Source: Salsipaludibacter albus
GTDB lineage: Bacteria > Actinomycetota > Nitriliruptoria > Nitriliruptorales > Nitriliruptoraceae
Assembly (NCBI RefSeq): GCF_019798055.1
Contig: NZ_JAHOPH010000002.1
Location: 124,001-188,000 of the forward strand
Direction of reading: 5' to 3'
Length of the DNA: 64,000 nt
The stretch's first letter is position 1, and every line of letters begins with the position of its first letter. A model generated the notes under the pieces. That model saw only the letters and a program-made list of their open reading frames with translations. It did no database searches and had not been told where the DNA came from. The translations under genes and the position numbers were made by a program. This document shows, one piece after another, positions 35,874 through 43,428 of this stretch.

Positions 35874-36267
35874 CCATCCCCCGCAGTGACGCGGCGACGT
35901 GGGAGCCGCCGGCCACGACCCGGCGGAGGGCTTCGGGCACCTCCTCGGGCCGACCCTTGAGCACGTAACCCGCTGCTCCCCGGTCCAGCGCGCGCTGGAC
36001 GTAGGACCGTTCCCCGTGTCCGGACAGGACCAGGCAGGGGAGCGGCCAGCGCGATCGGACGTCGTCCACGAGGTCGAGACCGCTCCGGCCGGGCAGGGAG
36101 ACGTCGACCAGCACGACGTCGGGATCGGCGTCCTCGAGTCGCTCCATGGCCTGCTCGGCCGAGGAGGCCGCCCCACACACCACCAGGTCGTCCTGCAGGC
36201 CGAGGTAGTGGCGAAGGGTGGTGCGCATCACGTGGTGGTCCTCGACCACGAAGATCCTGATGGTCAT
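35854..36267 (-). CDS. single-domain response regulator receiver
   Basis: A 137-residue NarL-type receiver with no DNA-binding domain. IFVVEDHHVMRTTLRHYL has the acidic pair, VVLVDVSLPGRSGLDL the phospho-acceptor Asp (about 54), and AAGYVLKGRPEEVPEALRR the conserved Lys. HisKA_3 kinases normally pair with NarL-type regulators, and the convergent neighbour is such a kinase; the two genes overlap tail to tail by 20 bp. It may pass the phosphate on or bind a partner. The ATG at 36267 has only a weak GAGAGA site. Confidence 0.87.
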   Translation of the reverse strand: MTIRIFVVEDHHVMRTTLRHYLGLQDDLVVCGAASSAEQAMERLEDADPDVVLVDVSLPGRSGLDLVDDVRSRWPLPCLVLSGHGERSYVQRALDRGAAGYVLKGRPEEVPEALRRVVAGGSHVAASLRGMVTLPEA

Positions 36268-36385
36268 TGCATGTTCTCTCTGGCCGCTCGTGGCGGCGAG
36301 TCATCGGCCCGCACCACAGCATGGCAGACGGACGCGCTGCCGTCACGACCGAACGTGGGGGTGGCCGCCTCCCCCGAACGGCCGG

Positions 36386-36410
36386 GTTTGGGGAGGCCTC
36401 CCCGGGGTCA
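36386..36410 (+). promoter_or_regulatory. weak SigB/SigF-type promoter, GTTT-N15-GGGTCA
   Basis: GTTT 36386-36389, 15-base spacer, GGGTCA 36405-36410. The -10 differs from GGGWA at one position. It lies 86 bp before the first gene of the holin-like/DUF3618/YihY operon. Confidence 0.38.
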
Positions 36411-36495
36411 GGCTTCGGACGAACCAACCGGTCGGACGACGCAGGACGAACCGTCCGGCAGGGCAGGACCGACAGCCACGACCAAGGAACCCCCC

Positions 36496-37281
36496 ATGAC
36501 CCAGGATCCAGCAGTTCCCCGCAGACCTGGTCCGACCGGTGACCATGGCTCGACCCGCGACCCAGAAACCGGCGACGTCGGTCGCGACCAGGCGTCGCGG
36601 GTCGCCGGCACGGCGTCGTCGGAGGCGTCCCGGCTCGGCGGCCGGGCCTCGGACGGCATGAAGTCGGTGGCAGGCGAGACACGGGCGCAGGTCCGTGGCA
36701 TCGCCGACACGGCCATCGCACAGGTGCGCGAGCGGGCCGACGAGCAGGTCGACCAGGCCGGGCAGGGCCTGCGTCGCAGCAGCGAACAGTTGCAGGCGCT
36801 GGCCCGCGGCAACCCGGACGAGGCGGGCGCGATGGGCGACTACGCCGAGTCCGCGGCCGAGGTGGTCGCCGGTTGGGCCGATCGACTCGACGACCGCGGC
36901 ATCGACGGGCTGCTGGGCGACATGAGCGACTTCGCCCGTCGCAAGCCCGGGCAGTTCCTCGTCGGGGCGTTGTTCGCCGGCGTCGTGGCGGGACGGGTCG
37001 GCCGCAGCGTCCGGGCAGCCGACGTCCACCTTCCCGAGCGTCCCGAGCAGGGAGCACCTGACGCAACTCCTGGTGCGGGGGCGTCTCGTGGACCGCTCCG
37101 GGAGCCCGTGGTCGCCTCCAGCGGGACGCCGCCGACCTCCCGGCACACGGATGGCGAGCGCCGCGCGGGCGGATCACGGGAACCGGACTGGATCGACGGG
37201 CTGGACGGGGACCCATCGCGGAGCACCAAGGAGTCGGGTTCGCAGCAACGCCGGGGCGAGGCGATCGAGGGTCGGCCATGA
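36496..37281 (+). CDS. unknown protein with amphipathic helical core and one membrane segment
   Basis: A 261-residue protein, no named family. The N-terminal ~60 residues are polar and disordered. A helical, Ala/Gln/Arg-rich middle (about 60-125) precedes DFARRKPGQFLVGALFAGVVAGRVGRS, where about residues 155-172 form one membrane helix; this motif is frequent in actinobacterial envelope operons. The C-terminal ~85 residues are again low-complexity. Its stop overlaps the start of the holin-like gene (ATGA, 37278-37281). AAGGA lies eight bases before the ATG. It probably forms a membrane-associated complex with the next two products. Confidence 0.7.
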   Translation: MTQDPAVPRRPGPTGDHGSTRDPETGDVGRDQASRVAGTASSEASRLGGRASDGMKSVAGETRAQVRGIADTAIAQVRERADEQVDQAGQGLRRSSEQLQALARGNPDEAGAMGDYAESAAEVVAGWADRLDDRGIDGLLGDMSDFARRKPGQFLVGALFAGVVAGRVGRSVRAADVHLPERPEQGAPDATPGAGASRGPLREPVVASSGTPPTSRHTDGERRAGGSREPDWIDGLDGDPSRSTKESGSQQRRGEAIEGRP

Positions 37282-37730
37282 GTGCCGATCCGTCGGAGCG
37301 CCCCGCTGGCTCGTCGACCGGGAATGGCCACGCCGTGCGCGGCGAGGGGCTCGGCGTGGCGGACCTGCTCGGCCGGCTCAGCGACCAGTTCTCCACGTTG
37401 TTGCGCCAGGAGCTCGAGCTCGCCAAGGCCGAGGCCAGGCAGGAGGCCCGGACGGCCGCGCGGGCCGGGATGCAGTTCGGAGCGGCCGGACTCGCCGGCG
37501 TGCTCGCCCTGGTGCTGGTGTCGCTGGCCGCAGCCTGGGGCCTGGCCGAGGTCCTGCCGGTCGGGATCGCCTTCGCCATCGTCGGCGTGGTGTGTGCCGC
37601 CGTGGCCGGGGTCCTGTTCGGCCGGGCGAAGAAGGGGGCCGACCAGCTCCATCCGGGCCTGCCGGAGACCACCGCCAGCATCCGCAACGACCTCGACTGG
37701 GCCCGGAACGCCCCGAAGGAGACGCCATGA
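37278..37730 (+). CDS. phage-holin-like (Phage_holin_3_6/DUF1469) membrane protein
   Basis: A 150-residue protein with a polar N-terminus. The amphipathic helix LLRQELELAKAEARQEARTA (about residues 40-60) is the signature of the putative actinobacterial superfamily III holin group. Two membrane helices follow (about 68-90 and 96-115). Despite the name, chromosomal members sit in envelope operons and have no proven holin activity. It is translationally coupled at both ends. No phage genes are nearby. Confidence 0.82.
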   Translation: MSADPSERPAGSSTGNGHAVRGEGLGVADLLGRLSDQFSTLLRQELELAKAEARQEARTAARAGMQFGAAGLAGVLALVLVSLAAAWGLAEVLPVGIAFAIVGVVCAAVAGVLFGRAKKGADQLHPGLPETTASIRNDLDWARNAPKETP

Positions 37731-38437
37731 GCAACGACACGCCCGACCCCTCCACCATCGACCCGAGGCTGGCCAACGAACAGGCGCACCTGGACGAGGA
37801 ACGTCGCGTCCGTGCGGCCGCCCAGGCCGACGACCCCGAACGCATCCGCGAGGAGATCCGCATGACCCGCGGCCGGATGGACGACACCCTCGGCCAGCTG
37901 GAGGACCGCGTGGCGCCGTCCCGGGTCGCCGCGCGTGGCCGTGCCCGCCTGCGCTCGAACTGGCGACGCCTGCGTGGGACGGTGATGGGGACCGTCGACG
38001 ACCGCACCTCCCACGCCGCTGGTTCCTCCCGCAGCCCCGGCGACGTCGCCAGCGGGGCAGCCCACCAGGCGCGCCAGGCACCGGACGCCGCTCGGCGAGC
38101 CACACGTGGCAACCCGTTGGCGGCCGGAATGGTGGCCTTCGGACTCGGGGCCCTGGTCGCGGCTGCGCTCCCGGAGTCCGAGCAGGAGCGCCGGCTGGTC
38201 GAGGACGGCGTCGACCGGGTGGACCTGCAGCGCCTGCGCAACCAGGTCGAGGACGCCGTCGAAGAGGTGCGCGAACCCGTCGAGGCCCAGGCCCGGGAAG
38301 GGCTCGACCAGGTCAAGGACACTGCGTCGTCGGAGGCCGACGGGCTGCGTGACGAGGCCCGCTCGAGCCAGCAGCGCGTCACGGGTGAGGCACGCGGTGC
38401 GGGGGAGACGGCCCGCGACCGGACAGGGGACCCGTGA
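37727..38437 (+). CDS. DUF3618 domain protein
   Basis: A 236-residue protein. PERIREEIRMTRGRMDDTLG followed by QLEDRVAP near residue 40 is the DUF3618 motif. A single hydrophobic helix (about residues 128-147, NPLAAGMVAFGLGALVAAAL) separates it from a C-terminal coiled-coil-like tail rich in Glu, Arg and Gln. It is encoded between the holin-like gene and the YihY gene, all with overlapping stops and starts. DUF3618 proteins are regular companions of holin-like proteins in actinobacteria. Function is unknown. Confidence 0.85.
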   Translation: MSNDTPDPSTIDPRLANEQAHLDEERRVRAAAQADDPERIREEIRMTRGRMDDTLGQLEDRVAPSRVAARGRARLRSNWRRLRGTVMGTVDDRTSHAAGSSRSPGDVASGAAHQARQAPDAARRATRGNPLAAGMVAFGLGALVAAALPESEQERRLVEDGVDRVDLQRLRNQVEDAVEEVREPVEAQAREGLDQVKDTASSEADGLRDEARSSQQRVTGEARGAGETARDRTGDP

Positions 38438-39384
38438 TGGCCGATCGGTCCAACGAGGGCGGCGGACGCCACGCCGACAGCCCCGGCGACGTCCCGTCGT
38501 CGGGGTGGAAGGCCGTTGCGAGTCGGGTCGTGGCCGAGATCAAGGCCGACAACGTCCCGGTGGTCGCGGCAGGCGTGGCGTTCTACGCCTGGCTCGCGCT
38601 CATCCCGACGCTCATCGCGCTGCTGATGGTCTACGGCCTGGTCGCCGACCCGGCCACCGTCACCAGCCAGCTCGACCAGCTGACCTCGCAGCTGTCCAAC
38701 GACGTCGCCTCGGTCATCCAGCGCCCCATCGAGTCCGCCACGCAGGTCAGCGGGCTGTCCCTCGGCCTGGTGGCAGCGCTCGCCGGCGTGCTGTGGAGCG
38801 CCTCGGGAGGGATGGACGGGTTGATCAAGGGCGTGAACATCGCCTACGACGAGGAGCCCCGCAGCTTTCCCAGGCGCCGTGGCCTTGCCATCCTGCTCAC
38901 CCTCGGGGCGATCCTGTTCCTGGTCGTGCTGGTGACCCTGATCGGCGTCGTGCCACCGGTGATCGAGGCGCTCGGACTGGGCACCGTGGGCACCGTGCTG
39001 GCCCAGGTCGCCCGCTGGCTGCTCGTCGTCGTCCTCATGATGGCGGGCGTGGCCGTCGTCTACCGGATCGCGCCACACCGTGAGGACCCGAAGCTCGGCT
39101 GGGTCACCCCCGGCGCGGTCGTGGCCACCGTGCTCTGGGCACTGGGATCGGTCGGATTCTCGCTCTACGTCAGCAACTTCGGCAGCTACAACCAGACCTA
39201 CGGTGCGCTGGCCGGGGTGATCGTGCTCGACCTGTGGCTGTTCCTGTCCGCCTTCTGCGTGCTGCTGGGCGCCGAGATCAACGCCGAACTCGAAGCCCAG
39301 ACGGCGCAGGACACCACCACCGGACCTCCCGAACCGCTCGGCCAGCGCGGCGCAGTCAAGGCCGACACCGTCGCCGCCGACTGA
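38437..39384 (+). CDS. YihY/BrkB family membrane protein
   Basis: A 315-residue integral membrane protein of the YihY/virulence-factor BrkB family. The family core is clear: VPVVAAGVAFYAWLALIPTLIAL, GLVAALAGVLWSASGGMDGL, GAVVATVLWALGSVGFSLYV and SYNQTYGALAGVIVLDLWLF. About six helices are visible. The ATG at 38437 shares one base with the DUF3618 stop; a GTG at 38434 is the alternative. The last residues, GAVKADTVAAD, are encoded by a 28-bp sequence that recurs 330 bp downstream, just after the next small gene. Transport substrate is unknown. Confidence 0.88.
   Translation: MADRSNEGGGRHADSPGDVPSSGWKAVASRVVAEIKADNVPVVAAGVAFYAWLALIPTLIALLMVYGLVADPATVTSQLDQLTSQLSNDVASVIQRPIESATQVSGLSLGLVAALAGVLWSASGGMDGLIKGVNIAYDEEPRSFPRRRGLAILLTLGAILFLVVLVTLIGVVPPVIEALGLGTVGTVLAQVARWLLVVVLMMAGVAVVYRIAPHREDPKLGWVTPGAVVATVLWALGSVGFSLYVSNFGSYNQTYGALAGVIVLDLWLFLSAFCVLLGAEINAELEAQTAQDTTTGPPEPLGQRGAVKADTVAAD
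39348..39375 (+). repeat. 28-bp direct repeat, copy 1 (inside the YihY gene)
   Basis: Encodes GAVKADTVA at the C-terminus of the YihY-family protein. It matches 39678-39705 at 27 of 28 bases. Confidence 0.85.
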
Positions 39385-39456
39385 CACCCGCAGTGTCCTC
39401 ACCACCCGTACCACCCCGGCCGCGCCCGCGACGGGCACCACCCGACAGGAGACCCC

Positions 39457-39663
39457 ATGAAGATCAACAAGGACCAGATCATCGCCCTGCTGCGCAGCCC
39501 CGCCGAGCCGGGCGACTCCAGCAAGGTCGACCAGGCCCAGCAGGAACTGCCGCAACAGGTCGACACCGACAGCCAGCAGCACCAGGACCTGCTCGACAAG
39601 TTCGGCATCAACCCCTCCGACCTGCTCAGTCGGCTCACCGGCGGTGATGGCCTCAGCCTCTGA
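39457..39663 (+). CDS. small acidic/glutamine-rich protein, unknown
   Basis: A 68-residue soluble protein beginning MKINKDQIIALLRSPAEPGD, with a Gln-rich middle (QAQQELPQQVDTDSQQHQDL) and the end INPSDLLSRLTGGDG. It looks like a short two-helix protein, and no family is recognised. AGGAG lies six bases before the ATG, an excellent site. After its TGA stop (39661-39663) the same reading frame continues for 17 codons and ends ...GAVKADTVASAE, a copy of the tail of the YihY protein upstream. The stop may therefore be a recent truncation. Confidence 0.78.
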   Translation: MKINKDQIIALLRSPAEPGDSSKVDQAQQELPQQVDTDSQQHQDLLDKFGINPSDLLSRLTGGDGLSL

Positions 39664-39677
39664 CCCGCCGGGGCACC

Positions 39678-39705
39678 CGGCGCGGTCAAGGCCGACACCG
39701 TCGCC
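39678..39705 (+). repeat. 28-bp direct repeat, copy 2 (in frame behind the 68-residue gene)
   Basis: It matches 39348-39375 with a single mismatch and lies in the same reading frame as the preceding 68-codon gene, beyond its stop. Confidence 0.85.
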
Positions 39706-39868
39706 AGCGCCGAGTGAGGATCCGGGTGGGGCCACCACCCGGACAGCGTGCTCGCACGGCTCGAACCGTAGCCTCGTCGGCGACCATCCCGTGTTCCAGC
39801 GCGGTCACACCAGTCCGGCCCCCGCAGGGACCATCCTCTTCGTGAGCCGGGCTGCTGGGAGAGACGCC

Positions 39869-41386
39869 ATGGATGACCTGTCAAGCACACCGCGATCGCT
39901 GTGGACGGTCGACGCGGACGCCAGTTCCCATCCTCCGCTGGCCGCCGACACGACGGTCGACGTGGCCGTGGTCGGCGGTGGGATCACCGGCACCACGACC
40001 GCGCTCATGTGCAAGGACGCAGGACTGACCGTCGCGCTGCTCGAGGCAGACACCATCGCCTCGGGCACCACCGGTGGCACGACGGGCAAGGTGACGTCCC
40101 AGCACCAGTTGTTCTACGCCAGTGCCGTGGAGGAGATCGGGACGCACGCGGCCCGACTCTACGCAGAGGCGAACCAGGCCAGCATCTCGATGCTCCTGGA
40201 CCTGGCCGACCAGCACGGTGCCCAGGCGTGGCCCTCCCGCCTGCCGAGCTTCGTGTACACCCGCGAGCAGGCACGGGTGCCGGACCTGCAGGCCGAGGTC
40301 GCCGTTGCTGCACGCCTGGGACTGCCAGCATCCTTCGTCGACGACGTCGGACTGCCCTTCGAGGTCGCCGGCGCCGTCCGCTTCGACGACCAACTGCAGG
40401 TGCACCCGACGCGGCTGGTGCATGGCCTTGCCCGGGCGGTCGCGGGTGACGGGTCGAGCGTCCACGAGCACAGCCGGGTCGTGCGAGTCGCCGAGCGGGG
40501 CGACCACGTGGAGGTGCGAACACGTCGGGCCACGGTGCGTGCCCGACACGCCGTCATCGCAACGCTGCTGCCGATCGCGGACCAGGGCTTCGAGTTCGCC
40601 AGGACGCGGCCGACGCGCTCCTACGCGATCGCCGTGCAGTTGGACGAGGAACCCCCGGAGCCCATGTACATCTCCGCAGACTCCCCGACGCGGTCGTTGC
40701 GTCACTACCACGGCAACGACGGCGTCTGGCTCGTGGTCGTCGGACAGGCCCACGAGACCGGACATGGCGCCGACCTGGCGGACAACCACGTGGCCCTGGA
40801 GGAGTTCGCCCGTACGCACTTCGCCGTGCGGTCCGTGACGCACCGGTGGTCCTCCCAGGACTACCTCCCGGTGGACGGGGTTCCCTACGTGGGCCGACTC
40901 AGCTTCACCGACCGCATCCAGGTCGCCACGGGCTTCAAGAAGTGGGGCCTGTCCAACGGCCCGGTCGCGGCCAGGATCATGACGGACGCCATCCTGGAGC
41001 GTGACAATCCCTGGGCCGGCGTGTTCGACGCCAACCGCCTGCCCTCCGCATCGACGATCCCCACCCTCGCCAAGGACAACCTGCACGTGGCACGGCGCTT
41101 CGTCGGCGACAGGCTCGGGGCGGACGACGCCCCAGCTCCCGACGACCTGCCGTCCGGACAGGGCAGGGTGGTCCGAACGCGCGGTCGCCACGTTGCCATG
41201 TGCCGTACCCGCGACGGGGTCCTGCACGTGGTCGACGCGACCTGCACACACCTCGGATGCCTCGTGGCCTGGAACGACGCCGAGACCTCCTGGGACTGTC
41301 CGTGCCACGGCTCCCGCTTCGCCCCGGACGGCCAGGTCATCACCGGCCCCGCGGTGCGCCCACTGCGTGCCCGCACTGCCCCCTGA
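39869..41386 (+). CDS. FAD-dependent oxidoreductase with C-terminal Rieske [2Fe-2S] domain
   Basis: A 505-residue DAO-family flavoprotein. The FAD-binding fold starts VDVAVVGGGITGTTTALMC, and ASGTTGGTTGKVTSQHQL lies in the substrate and FAD region. The region LPVDGVPYVGRLSFTDRIQV and ATGFKKWGLSNGPVAARIM complete the DAO core. From about residue 420 a Rieske domain has CTHLGCLVAWN and CPCHGSRF, the two Cys-His pairs of the cluster. This build is like Bacillus YhfW. It has no signal peptide or twin-arginine motif, so it is cytoplasmic. The substrate is unknown. The ATG at 39869 has GGGAGA upstream. Confidence 0.88.
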   Translation: MDDLSSTPRSLWTVDADASSHPPLAADTTVDVAVVGGGITGTTTALMCKDAGLTVALLEADTIASGTTGGTTGKVTSQHQLFYASAVEEIGTHAARLYAEANQASISMLLDLADQHGAQAWPSRLPSFVYTREQARVPDLQAEVAVAARLGLPASFVDDVGLPFEVAGAVRFDDQLQVHPTRLVHGLARAVAGDGSSVHEHSRVVRVAERGDHVEVRTRRATVRARHAVIATLLPIADQGFEFARTRPTRSYAIAVQLDEEPPEPMYISADSPTRSLRHYHGNDGVWLVVVGQAHETGHGADLADNHVALEEFARTHFAVRSVTHRWSSQDYLPVDGVPYVGRLSFTDRIQVATGFKKWGLSNGPVAARIMTDAILERDNPWAGVFDANRLPSASTIPTLAKDNLHVARRFVGDRLGADDAPAPDDLPSGQGRVVRTRGRHVAMCRTRDGVLHVVDATCTHLGCLVAWNDAETSWDCPCHGSRFAPDGQVITGPAVRPLRARTAP

Positions 41387-41409
41387 GCCAACCGTCGTGG
41401 TGCGGCCGA

Positions 41410-42195
41410 TCAATGCCGGCGTTCGCTCCAGACCTGCGCCGCGTGCGTGAACGTGATCAGGAACAGCCCCCCGACCAGGTTGCCGAGGGCCGCCAGGCCA
41501 ACGTTGATTCCCAGCGCGCCGTAGCCAACGGCGCCGCCCAGCCAAATTCCGAACAGCAGGTGGAGGGCGGACACGATGACGTGGTCGAAGGGGCCGAGTG
41601 CCAGGAAGCTCCCGACCATGAACGCCACGAGGATCCGCGACGCGACGCTGTTGCTCGCCGCGAGCAGGTAGGACAACAGGGTGATCAAGGCCCCCGCGAG
41701 CACCGCCCGGGCCAGGGTGGCCGCCCAGGCCCTGGTGCCGATCTTCTCCGCGATCCGGATCAGCACGTCGGACGGGCCGTGCGGCAGGGCACCGTCCACG
41801 GTCATGACGGCAAGCAGCACGCTGCCACCGACCAGATTGAACACCAGCGTCGTGGACCACAACAGCCCCAACCGCGACGGGCTCCGTTCGCTGTCAGGCT
41901 CCATGGCCGCGGCCACGGGGTCGAAGAAGTTCTCGGTGAACAACTCGGTTCGCCCCACGATGAGGAACACCAGGCCGATCGCGAATGCCACCGCACCCGC
42001 CACGGCACCGACACCCTCGCCCAGTTCCGGAGCGATCAGGCTCTCGACCACGCCCAGGGCGACGATCCCGAACACGATCGTCACGCCGGCGATGAACGCG
42101 GTGGTGACCTGCTCGATGACGGGCATGTCCAGACGCCGGCGCCCCTCGGCGACCGCACGCTGATAGACCTCGTCGGGGCTCGGTGCAACAGCCAT
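41410..42195 (-). CDS. formate/nitrite transporter (FNT) family channel
   Basis: A 261-residue FNT-family membrane protein with about six helices. Family markers are VFGIVALGVVESLI, IGLVFLIVGRTELFTENFFD, ASRILVAFMVGSFLALGPFDHV and NLVGGLFLITFTHAAQVW. FTEN and the GPFDHV/HAA region are typical of YfdC-like members, a subgroup whose cargo is not settled. A formate dehydrogenase is encoded 12 kb away, but no operon link exists. The ATG at 42195 follows GAGGGTGGG; an in-frame GTG a few codons upstream is possible. Confidence 0.85.
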   Translation of the reverse strand: MAVAPSPDEVYQRAVAEGRRRLDMPVIEQVTTAFIAGVTIVFGIVALGVVESLIAPELGEGVGAVAGAVAFAIGLVFLIVGRTELFTENFFDPVAAAMEPDSERSPSRLGLLWSTTLVFNLVGGSVLLAVMTVDGALPHGPSDVLIRIAEKIGTRAWAATLARAVLAGALITLLSYLLAASNSVASRILVAFMVGSFLALGPFDHVIVSALHLLFGIWLGGAVGYGALGINVGLAALGNLVGGLFLITFTHAAQVWSERRH

Positions 42196-42387
42196 CGGAC
42201 CCACCCTCGGAACGACAACACCTGCCTCATTCGGGGAAAAGGCTACCTCCATGACCGTCGGGGATCGGGTCTGTGGGGGGTGGCCGTCCGTGATCCACGC
42301 GGACGGGGCCTCGTGATCCGGGGCGCCCAGACCTCCTGGGTGGGCGGCTGGCGTGCTGCGGCGGGTCGTCGAGGCGCCATGGGGGTC

Positions 42388-42442
42388 TTGACAGGCAATG
42401 CCGCGTCGGAGATCCTTGACGGGCTTCCTCCCAGACCCCGGG
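42388..42442 (+). promoter_or_regulatory. TTGACA-type promoter plus the same 18-base leader element as the sigma gene
   Basis: TTGACA 42388-42393, then the TTCCTCCCAGACC element at 42425-42442, exactly 37 bp from one start to the other as at 15023-15077. It lies in the only gene-free stretch above 300 bp (42196-42526), between the FNT gene and the small-ORF operon. Nothing else was recognised in that stretch. The leader's CCTCCC could pair with the GGGAGG of the downstream ribosome site. Confidence 0.5.
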
Positions 42443-42526
42443 GAATGCCCTCCCGGACCCCGAGGTGCACGCGACCGGCCATGGCAGGCCGAGCCGGTCG
42501 AGTCGTCGCGATCGGGAGGAGCACCA

Positions 42527-42622
42527 ATGGATCGGCAGCAGGGACCGACCCCCACGTGCCCGGTGTCGCCTGGCCATGCCCAGGCAGATGATCTGGCACG
42601 CGGCGCGGAGGAGATGCCATGA
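42527..42622 (+). CDS. 31-codon leader-like small ORF, translationally coupled
   Basis: A short frame, MDRQQGPTPTCPVSPGHAQA and then DDLARGAEEMP. It has a very good ribosome site (GGGAGGA, 42514-42520) and its stop overlaps the ATG of the next gene (ATGA, 42619-42622). The peptide has one Cys and one His and no membrane segment. It could be a real small protein or a leader peptide whose translation controls the gene behind it. It sits downstream of the shared leader element. Confidence 0.5.
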   Translation: MDRQQGPTPTCPVSPGHAQADDLARGAEEMP

Positions 42623-43056
42623 GCATCCTCCCCGGCCTGAGGCAGGCGCTGGTCGAATGGATGCTGGTCCGTCGGGATCGTCCGGCCATGCACGTCGCTG
42701 TCCCATGGCCGGCCTACGACGGCGATGCCGAGTCGTCGGCCGTCGAGTGCTGGTCGGTCGGCGAGGTGTTGTACGCCCTGTGGGACGACCCGCAGCCGGC
42801 ACCGGACAGCGTCACCGCACTGTTGAAGCTGCCGGCAGGCGTCACGATCGGGCAGGTCGCACGACTGCTGTACGCCGTACGGGCGGACCGTCCCTCGTCC
42901 ACCTACGGCGAGGTCGTCGAACGGCTCGCCCGCCTGCCCCGGTCCCAGGTCGCACGGCTGCTCGACGGGGTGGTCGACACCTTCCACGACCGGTGCCAGG
43001 CCACGACGGTCAGCACCCGGACCACGGATTCCACGAACGTCGCGCTCCGGCGATGA
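42619..43056 (+). CDS. unknown soluble protein, middle gene of a three-gene operon
   Basis: A 145-residue protein, family not recognised. It is mainly helical. SVGEVLYALWDDPQPAPDSV and GVTIGQVARLLYAVRADRPS, then STYGEVVERLARLPRSQVAR, may be short tandem helical units. The C-terminus (about 130-145) is polar. There is no signal peptide. Start and stop both overlap neighbours by four bases (ATGA), so the three products are probably made in step. Candidate roles are regulatory or scaffold; nothing in the sequence shows catalysis. Confidence 0.7.
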   Translation: MSILPGLRQALVEWMLVRRDRPAMHVAVPWPAYDGDAESSAVECWSVGEVLYALWDDPQPAPDSVTALLKLPAGVTIGQVARLLYAVRADRPSSTYGEVVERLARLPRSQVARLLDGVVDTFHDRCQATTVSTRTTDSTNVALRR

Positions 43057-43343
43057 GCGACCCCGACCGCTGCACGGTGGCCCTGGCGGTGGCCGAGGCC
43101 CTGTCGTTGGTGTATCGCGAGGTCGATCCCGACGTGGCCCTCGCACGTGTGCGTGACTTCATCGGTGACGAGCCCGAGGTGTTGGCAGCCGCCCGCGACA
43201 GCTGCATCGACCACGACGGCGTCGACCGCCAGGTCGTCGCACGAGCCACCGACCTGCTGGCCACGGCGGCGATGCTTGCCCGTGGCCACGCCGTCACCAC
43301 GGTGTCGCCGACCGACGCGACGAACCCCGACCCGAACCCCTGA
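43053..43343 (+). CDS. unknown small protein, last gene of a three-gene operon
   Basis: A 96-residue, acidic, helical protein with ALSLVYREVDPDVALARVRD and VDRQVVARATDLLATAAMLA. No family is recognised and there is no membrane segment. The ATG at 43053 overlaps the upstream stop. The tail is Thr/Asp/Pro-rich and probably disordered. It ends 26 bp before a SigB-type promoter that serves the next gene. Confidence 0.68.
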   Translation: MSDPDRCTVALAVAEALSLVYREVDPDVALARVRDFIGDEPEVLAAARDSCIDHDGVDRQVVARATDLLATAAMLARGHAVTTVSPTDATNPDPNP

Positions 43344-43369
43344 ATGCCTCGACGTCAGCTCGGCGACGG

Positions 43370-43394
43370 GTTTGCGCGCGGCGGTCATGGGTAT
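43370..43394 (+). promoter_or_regulatory. SigB/SigF-type promoter, GTTT-N15-GGGTAT
   Basis: GTTT 43370-43373, 15-base spacer, GGGTAT 43389-43394. The GTG of the general-stress membrane gene lies 35 bp downstream. Confidence 0.7.
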
Positions 43395-43428
43395 CCCTGA
43401 TGGTGGAACGCTCCTACCCGGAGGCAAC

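Noticed and set aside
37278-37730. Phage origin suggested by the holin-like protein
   Set aside because: The protein belongs to a chromosomal actinobacterial holin-like family; no endolysin, structural, integrase or attachment-site sequence is near.
35069-38065. 998-codon minus-strand open frame across the kinase C-terminus and envelope operon
   Set aside because: Shadow of several real plus-strand genes; no ribosome site and no family signature.
42196-42526. Possible riboswitch or small RNA in the longest gene-free stretch
   Set aside because: No known riboswitch core could be recognised; only the TTGACA/leader element stands out, so it is listed as a regulatory site instead.
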